A stretch of 64,000 bases of DNA. It comes from Uloborus plumipes (Eukaryota > Arthropoda > Arachnida > Araneae > Uloboridae). A program made the translations under genes and the position numbers. The stretch is from contig JAXGGA010003916.1 in NCBI GenBank assembly GCA_038373865.1, positions 31,446-95,445 of the forward strand, in the 5' to 3' direction. Positions 57,338 through 64,000 of the stretch are shown in pieces. Under the pieces are notes generated by a model that did not search any database, had not been told where the DNA came from, and saw nothing but the letters and a program-made list of their open reading frames with translations. How positions within the stretch are numbered: the stretch's first letter is position 1; each line of letters starts with the position of its first letter.

Positions 57338-59296
57338 ATAGTTTTATAAACAAATAATTTTGAGTGAAATTTTATCTGTGTTACTTTTTAAGAAAGAGTG
57401 GGACTACAGCTGTATACAACTACATATTAGAAATTATACATTATGTAATTTTTGACCAATATTTTTCATATACCTTCTAGTAATATCTGTTGTATTTTAG
57501 AGGAGAACAAGAAATTTTGTAGAGTGGTTTATGATGAATTTAAATTAAGAACAAACAATTAACTAAAATTATAAAGGACAACATTAAAAAAAATGAAGAC
57601 ATCTGTTTTGGGATTAGGACCCCCCCCCCCCTTTTTAAAGCAAAAAAAATGGAGTGTATGGATGGAAAGACATCTAAAAATAGCTATTGGGGTAGTATTG
57701 TGGGCTAAACTATTTTAAATAATTGTCTTTTTAAACAATTTTATTACAACAAATTCCTAGTGGTTTGTCATTCTGTAGATAAAGCAAAAGTGACTGATGA
57801 TTTTTTTCAAGAAACTCAAACTGGTAGAACTTAAGATTGATAAAATTTAAAGCAAAACCTGTAGTATTGGTTCAACCTTGATATGTTTGATTTTATGTTT
57901 ACAAATAGATAAAAATATGCAAAATTCTAAAATTAGAATTTTAAAAGAATCTCATCTTTATTTCCATGTGAATATTTTTATTTACACAAACAAAATAAAA
58001 AATTTGTTCCCAAATTTTATTAAAAATATATAAGAGTCAAATAACCTGTGATAATTGTTAGTGAAAAACAATATATTCAGGAAAAATTTCTTTTGATGAT
58101 ATTGTTTGAGTCATCAAGAAAATGTGTAACAAGTATTCAATATTCTTCTAAAGGCATTTTAGTTTGTATATTTAATAAGCTTTTGGATTTCAGTTTTTTT
58201 CTTTTTATTTATTTGTAGATAAGTTTTTAAAATTCTCTTTTTTTTTTTTTTTTGGCCGAAATTAAAAAAAAAACACCAGTGCCACTTGAAGGGTAGTTAA
58301 GCATCCGTTTAGTAGACTCAATGCTGCAGTCTTCAGAACATGCTTTTAAGTTTCAGAAATATTCTCATCTGCAAAAAAAAAAAAAAAAAAACACATTTTC
58401 ATTCAATTCAATCCACACACATGCAATATTCTTCTTAACATTTTTCCATAACGTTGTTAAGTGATTTACATCAGTAATGAGCATTGTTTTGCAAACTAAA
58501 TATTTTTGATGGAAAAACCCCTTTGTATAAAACACTGATGATAAATGAACAAAAATAAGAAGTTGTGGTTAATCCACATGGTTTACATGTATATAAGTAA
58601 TTTAAAAATTGTTAACACTAAAAATATTTTTAAAAAACATTAGGCCGAAATAGTGGAAGCGTTGTAACTCCCAAGCCAATGACTGCCTTAAATGCCAAAG
58701 TAAAATTTCATTAAAATTTGATCAAAAGGTTGACTCACGCAATTTTTGTTGTTTGTGGCATAGCATAGACAAAGATAAAGCAAAATTTAAACAATGTTTA
58801 TTTTAGTGTGACTGTGCAAGGGTTATACTAGATGAACATTAAATGGTATTATAGCTGCTTCGGTGATCAACATACAAATTTTAACCAGATTATTTCGGCA
58901 GTGATTCAATTCACTTATTTTAGCAGAGGAATGGGGGTCTAATCCCCCCTCGAAAAACCCTCATGCGAGTTTTAGAGAATCAAAGGATTTTGTGTGGAAT
59001 TTGACAAAGATCTGATGTGAACTGGATTTTTACAAGGAAATCCCCCCTAGGTGAATTCTAAACCTATAGAAAACCAGTGTGGCAAATTTGGTTAAGATCC
59101 GAAGTAAATTGTTGATTTGTATAAGGAACAAACACATCCACACAAATATACATCCATTTTTATGATGATTATAAAAAGTATTTTTGATAAACCACAAAAT
59201 ATTTACAATATGTGTATTGAATTTTGAAAATGACTTTTATTATTTATTTCATTGGCCTTTAGATCTATTTACTTTTTGATCGGAATCTACCAATAC
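57338..59296. other. AT-rich intergenic DNA with a retroposon-like tail
   Basis: No gene. At 58930-59160 two related units (TGTGGAATTTGACAAAGATC and TGTGGCAAATTTGGTTAAGA, about 110 bp apart) precede AACAAACACATCCACACAAA, reminiscent of RTE-type 3' tails. This is a weak assignment. Confidence 0.4.
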
Positions 59297-61100
59297 CAGT
59301 AGTGGCCAACCCGCGGCACGCATGCCACAATGTGGCACGGCAGAGCAGTAACAGTGGCACGTGAAGACTTTTTGAAAAAATTCCAAAATTGAGAAAAAAA
59401 TTTTGATCTCAAAAATATTGATAAAAATTAAAACCCTTAAACTGATAAATATAATGATATCGTGACGATTAAGTGCCAGGAAGTTGGCTTATAAATTGTC
59501 TGAACTACAATATTGCAAAGTACTTAACGTTAGATTTGGACATCCAACAAAAGCTGAGACGCTACAGACAATGCTTTGTAAAACATATTTGCGTTTGACA
59601 CGAATGAAACTTTCGATGCTGCAGAATGGATTTTTTATCTGCAATAGTGTCAGCTACGGGTGATGAAATTTTATAAAAAAGTTAACTCTGCAACTAAAAT
59701 TAAGAAACCAGATTGGACAAAATTCGGTATAGTTGCACAAATGAAGATCCTTAAATTGTTTTTGTTACATTACTTGAAAATAAATTGGGAAAAAACTTCA
59801 AAAGTATCATCGAATTATTTATCACAAACTCATTGCCAAGGAATGAGACCTTTTCTCTGCTGGTGACTTTATAGAGTTCACTGTATTAACAAACTACGAA
59901 TAAGAACTCTGAATGTTTTGTGAACTTTTCCCAGGAGAAAGAGGAGAGCATGGCAAGTTACTCCTTCATTGAAATGTGCAATAGCTATCCAAAGGATAAA
60001 TAGTCATAAGATTTTAGAATTTTAGGGAGTGTTTTTTAAAATGTTTGGAAGGAAAGCAATGAGGACTTGCTACTTAGGAATGAAGAATAGCAAATTAATT
60101 TAACTATGTCATCTCTTATTATCCGGCGTTTAAGTAATTTAAATTTAAGATAGTACAAGAAAAGTTTCCTAAACCAGTATAGGCCATCTACATTCTTTTA
60201 TGCTGAAACTTTAGTGTCTTTCTAATTTGGAGAAAAAAAAAATAAAACATTAAATTTAATACTGAAAGTATCAACACAAATTTAATAATTTTTCAATGCT
60301 ATATGGAGAAAATTTACCCCTATTTTAAGTATTCATTCAGTGTTAGGTTTGATGATTTTCAGGATTATAAAAAAATGCTGATATTTTCAAATTCTTTGTC
60401 TTCAATTTGTCTATTTCTCTGAAAGACACTACTTGTTTCCCTTCTGAAATCCAAATCGGAATTACTGACCTTTTGCATCGGTAATCAAATATAAGAGCTT
60501 ACTTCAACAGAAAGTCATCCACGTTATACAGAAATTTGGAAATTTGTACCAACAATTTTTTTTTTCACATTTACACACTTTAGCCGTCTGATGCTGTTGT
60601 AGATTTGGCTCAAAATACGTTTCTAAACAAATATTTTTCGTTATGAATGCAGAAAAATCTAAATACCGTTGAATATTAATTGATAGCAGTTAAACCGTTC
60701 AACTTCTTAGGATTCTCAAGAACTAATCCTAAAATTAAAGACTTGGTAAAAAAGATACAGACTCATAAATCACATTAAGTACAGACTGTTTAATTTTTTA
60801 GAGTAGAATGTTTGATGTTATTTGTTTCATTTTTAAGCGTAAGCCAACTGACAGAACCTATGAAGGTGTTTATTAACGATAACTCTTAAGTTTGGACTTG
60901 TAATATCTTTATTATCATTTCGATTTCAATTGCTCAGATTTACGAGAAAAAATGTTTCATTTGAGTAAGAATTACACAGTCAGCCAACATAAAATCTATT
61001 TTTAACTTAAAAATCAGTTTGTTGGAAAAATACATTGTGGCACGTTGAGCTTTTTCTCTCCAGATAGTGGCACTCTCCCTAAAAAGGTTGGCCACCCCTG
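59297..61100. mobile_element. Degraded hAT transposon (1.8 kb)
   Basis: CAGTAGTGGCCAACCCGCGG at the left and AGGTTGGCCACCCCTG at the right form the ends. Flanks ACCAATAC (59289-59296) and ACCTATAC (61101-61108) match 7/8. The length would allow part of a transposase, but the longest frame inside is only 68 codons (59660-59866) and I could not align it to hAT motifs. GTGGCAC repeats occur near both ends. Confidence 0.78.
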
Positions 61101-61315
61101 ACCTATACATTTAAAACTTAGTTGAAATATTGCTAGACAACTGGAGAATATTTTTTCATTTCACTTTGCCTCGCATTCCACTACAGTAGAAATGCTGATT
61201 TCAAAACAGAAATGAGGGGAAATAAAATCGCAACTACTATTCATGTAAGTGTAGATTAGACTAGAAAATAAATTTACTCTCCCAATTATATCATTAAAAA
61301 AAGTACACTTGCCGT

Positions 61316-61742
61316 CAGGGGTGCCCATCCCCCCCAAGCTCAATGGAGCAAATTCCCCCCAAAATTTTTCACAACCCTCTTGTGCTTTATTTTTTTATTT
61401 TTACCCCTCTTTTATATTTTATTTATTTTTTAAAATTATAACCATTATTTTTTTTAAATATTATTATTTTTTTTAAAGTTCAAATTATGCGCAGAGTAGA
61501 ATCGCTTTTTTTCCCGTCCAGACATTCCAAGCACACACACACGCACACAAAAAAAAAAAAAATAATGAAGAAATAAAAGAAAAAAATAAAATTAAGAAAT
61601 CAATTAATAAATAATTTTTATTAAAAAAAAGCGTTTATAATTTAGATTAGAAAATAAATTATAAATTAGTTTGAAAAAATCCCCCCCAAAATTTTAATGG
61701 CGCAACTTGCACCATAATCCCACCCCCCTGTGGGCACCCCTG
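61316..61742. mobile_element. hAT MITE with perfect target duplication
   Basis: CAGGGGTGCCCA and TGGGCACCCCTG are the ends. CTTGCCGT is duplicated exactly at 61308-61315 and 61743-61750. 427 bp with C-rich subterminal parts (CCCCCCCAA on both sides) and an AT-rich centre. Confidence 0.87.
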
Positions 61743-61779
61743 CTTGCCGTAAAGTAGCACAGATATGTCAATAAAACTA

Positions 61780-61998
61780 TTAAAGCTTGACCATGGAGAG
61801 ATGGCGGGTGACCTTGAAGAGGTAAGGGGCAGCTTCATTTTATAATAGGTAGCATCAAAGACATCTAAGCCAGCAATAAAAACTTTAATGGACGAAGTTG
61901 CAAAAAAATAATTTTCTAGCTGATGGTACCTGTATTAAAATGAAGCACTTCATTTTCACCTCAAGGTCATGAGCCATCTCTCCGGGGTCAAGCTTTAT
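61780..61998. repeat. Imperfect inverted repeat, about 70-bp arms
   Basis: TTAAAGCTTGACCATGGAGA at the left faces TCTCCGGGGTCAAGCTTTAT at the right, and the similarity extends through GAGATGG and AAGGTCA to TTCATTTTA. Probably another palindromic MITE. Confidence 0.7.
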
Positions 61999-64000
61999 AT
62001 AACCATGCATCAGTAAAAAACATAAAAATTTAGGTAGATCCAGAGTTAGCAATAATTGAATCTTCAATTAAATGCATAAAATTACTAACCTATGTATGAC
62101 ATGACATTATCTTTCAAATATGTTATGTTTGATTTATTTATCATTTTTTATCAATATTATTTAATTTGTTATCTATCTTGTTCCATGAACAAGTTTCATT
62201 TCCTTTTATATTATGCAGAATTTAATTACAGACGCTGCTTTTAATGTAATCACAATTAGATGCAAGTGATTTGAAAACAAAAACCCACTGATTATAATAA
62301 ACAATAAAAGTTGAATGGTGATTTCTGCTAATCATTTTAATTCTTGAAATGTGTTCTTGAAATGAAATGAATACAGTTTAGTTACCAAAAAATATATACT
62401 GAGGAAAACACATCAAAACGAATAAAATAGGTACGTTACTAACTTGCAGAAAGAAATCGTCAATTGTATTATTTGTCTCAGTTTTTTACGCAGTAGTTTA
62501 TTTAAAAAGTCAAACTTAGCTTTTATAACGGGTGGGGTACTGATCCAGTATCTCCCATCCCGCTTCATTTCTGTGACCACACCCTCATCACTTCTGTTGC
62601 TTTATAAGTCCTCCATGGCTAAAACAAGTTCTTGTTCTTCTTGCCGAGATAGTGTCATGATATTAATAAATACATGGCTTTAAATATTTTGTGTTGTTGG
62701 CTACGGCATTTTCAGAAAGATTTTTAAAGTCCCCTTATTTTCAAGGACTCTTGAAAGCATTTCCTTTCTATTATATGGCTCAGATAATTCCTTGATCATG
62801 AAGAGAGATAATTTTTTTTTCTCACTGGATTTCAGAAAAATTTTTAAAAGCAAAAACAAAAGTCAAAGAGACTTTGTATTACATAGCTGATTTAATAAAT
62901 TTTCTTGAACTGATAAAAACAAATGAACTTTTGAATGCACAAAATAATGATTTTTTACTGTACTTCTTCATAACTGGACGGGACCAAGTGATTCTGATAA
63001 CATTAACCGTGATCACATAAAGCAGCGTCCACTGCATGTATATAATTAGCGGTAAGAATTATTCAGGGAAAAAATATTAATTTAAATGTGCAAATTTCAG
63101 CAATGAATACAGTAGTCAGTCACTGGCCACTTTGTGGATAACTTATAATCTGCCAAATTACCAATTAACCCCTTCCAGGCTCATTTTATTTCGGGATTAC
63201 GGATAAAAAAAATGTGAATTTTTTTATGCTTGTTTTCATACATACATATCTTTTTAAACATAATAGCATCATTCGCATGCAACATTTCCTAAAAATAAGT
63301 GTAAAAATATCTATTTAAATAAATTCGGGAAAGGCTGGTTGTGCAGTGTTAATTTTCAGTGCCCGAGCTACCAAGGCCGTATCCAGAAAAAAAATTTCGG
63401 GAGGAGCCCAGTTTCACACATTGCCCAAACACACATACATTTTTGTGTGTGCTATGAGTCGAATTTCTAGCCGACCCCCCCCCCCCAATTGTTTGATGTG
63501 TGCGTGTTTATTTCATTTCTTTATTCTTATTATTTTCTTGACCTGACCTTTATTGGAGATAGAGACATATGCAATGAGAACTTTTTTAAGTGGAGTAGAA
63601 TATCCATAATTTTAGGGGGTCCGGGGGTTTCTCCCCCGGGTAAGTTTTTGAAAAAAAGTTTTAAAATTCTGCATTTTGAGGCCTTATATGGGGCAATTGG
63701 AACTTCAAAAACATGTTGAAAAAGTAAGCAAACAACAATCTCATAAATTTTCTGCATTCTTTTGCAAATTAAGATTAATCAAAGCATAAAAAAATGTTTA
63801 GTTTAACAAACGATTAATATTAAGCAACAGAGAGGAAGAACAAGGGTGGAGAAAAGATTAACACATTATCACTTGCTTACATCGGTTTTCATTCACTATA
63901 GTTACATGGTAGTTTTTGATCAGTTCTCCAACTCACCGACAGACACAGCACTTAGTAACATAAAATAACCAATAGTATAAAACACATAAAATTCTTTAAA
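61999..64000. other. AT-rich end of window, no supported gene
   Basis: No exon was called. At 63371 CCAAGGCCGTATCCAG and around 63620 GGGGTTTCTCCCCCGGG look like parts of a hAT-type repeat with C/G-rich ends, but no pair of ends was delimited. TTAACCCCTTCCAGG at 63166 resembles a piggyBac-like end without a partner. Confidence 0.35.

Noticed and set aside
62430..62680. Minus-strand text resembling the start of a PIF/Harbinger nuclease (RYWISTPPVIKAKFD)
   Set aside because: The likeness covers only about 15 residues, stops interrupt it, and no ends or target duplications were found.
1..64000. CRISPR array, operons or bacterial-type signals
   Set aside because: The repeats seen are tandem satellites or transposon ends; genes have introns and poly-A signals, so the DNA is eukaryotic.

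Overview
The window looks like nuclear DNA of an animal, most likely an arthropod and plausibly an arachnid. It is AT-rich, its genes are split by GT-AG introns, and it is crowded with CR1-type LINE pieces, Tc1/mariner, pogo/Tigger, hAT, piggyBac-like and Helitron elements. The species assignment is inference; the gene structures were read directly.

Three gene loci can be supported. (1) The left 26 kb holds three isolated terminal exons, each coding for two C2H2 zinc fingers followed by a stop: one on the minus strand (5849-6105) and two on the plus strand (17200-17513 and 25619-25884). All three accept splicing in the same phase, which would let one upstream exon feed any of them. (2) A two-exon gene on the minus strand (38782 to 33042) encodes a 132-residue protein resembling RAMAC, the small activator of the mRNA cap methyltransferase RNMT. 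(3) Head-to-head with it, about 0.9 kb away, a 15-exon plus-strand gene (39659-57267) encodes a 599-residue FAM149 family protein (FAM149B1-like, linked to cilia in vertebrates). All its exon phases fit and the sum is 1,800 coding bases.

Most of the rest is mobile DNA. At 258-5733 a Tigger-type element contains a 4-kb hAT-like element, which itself contains a small inverted-repeat element. The zinc-finger region carries many short elements with terminal inverted repeats, several with recognisable 8-bp, TA or TTAA target duplications, plus a CR1 LINE 3' end (23656-24115), a deleted mariner (27410-28086) and a 147-bp tandem array with a 442-bp higher-order period (29610-30632). A CR1 LINE at 31134-32745 is split by later insertions. 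The RAMAC intron holds a folded-back element built from two inverted transposase 3' ends. The FAM149 gene carries a 266-bp Helitron, and its 5-kb intron 13 holds a tRNA-like module in palindromic arms and two Tc1-like transposons in opposite orientation. One of those (51990-53207) is structurally intact with a 348-residue transposase; the other (53647-55050) is frameshifted. The last 6 kb has a 1.8-kb degraded hAT element, another hAT MITE and an inverted repeat, with no supported gene.

No CRISPR array, rRNA or functional tRNA was seen. Exon calls rest on reading frame, splice signals and remembered family resemblance; no database search or transcript data was available.
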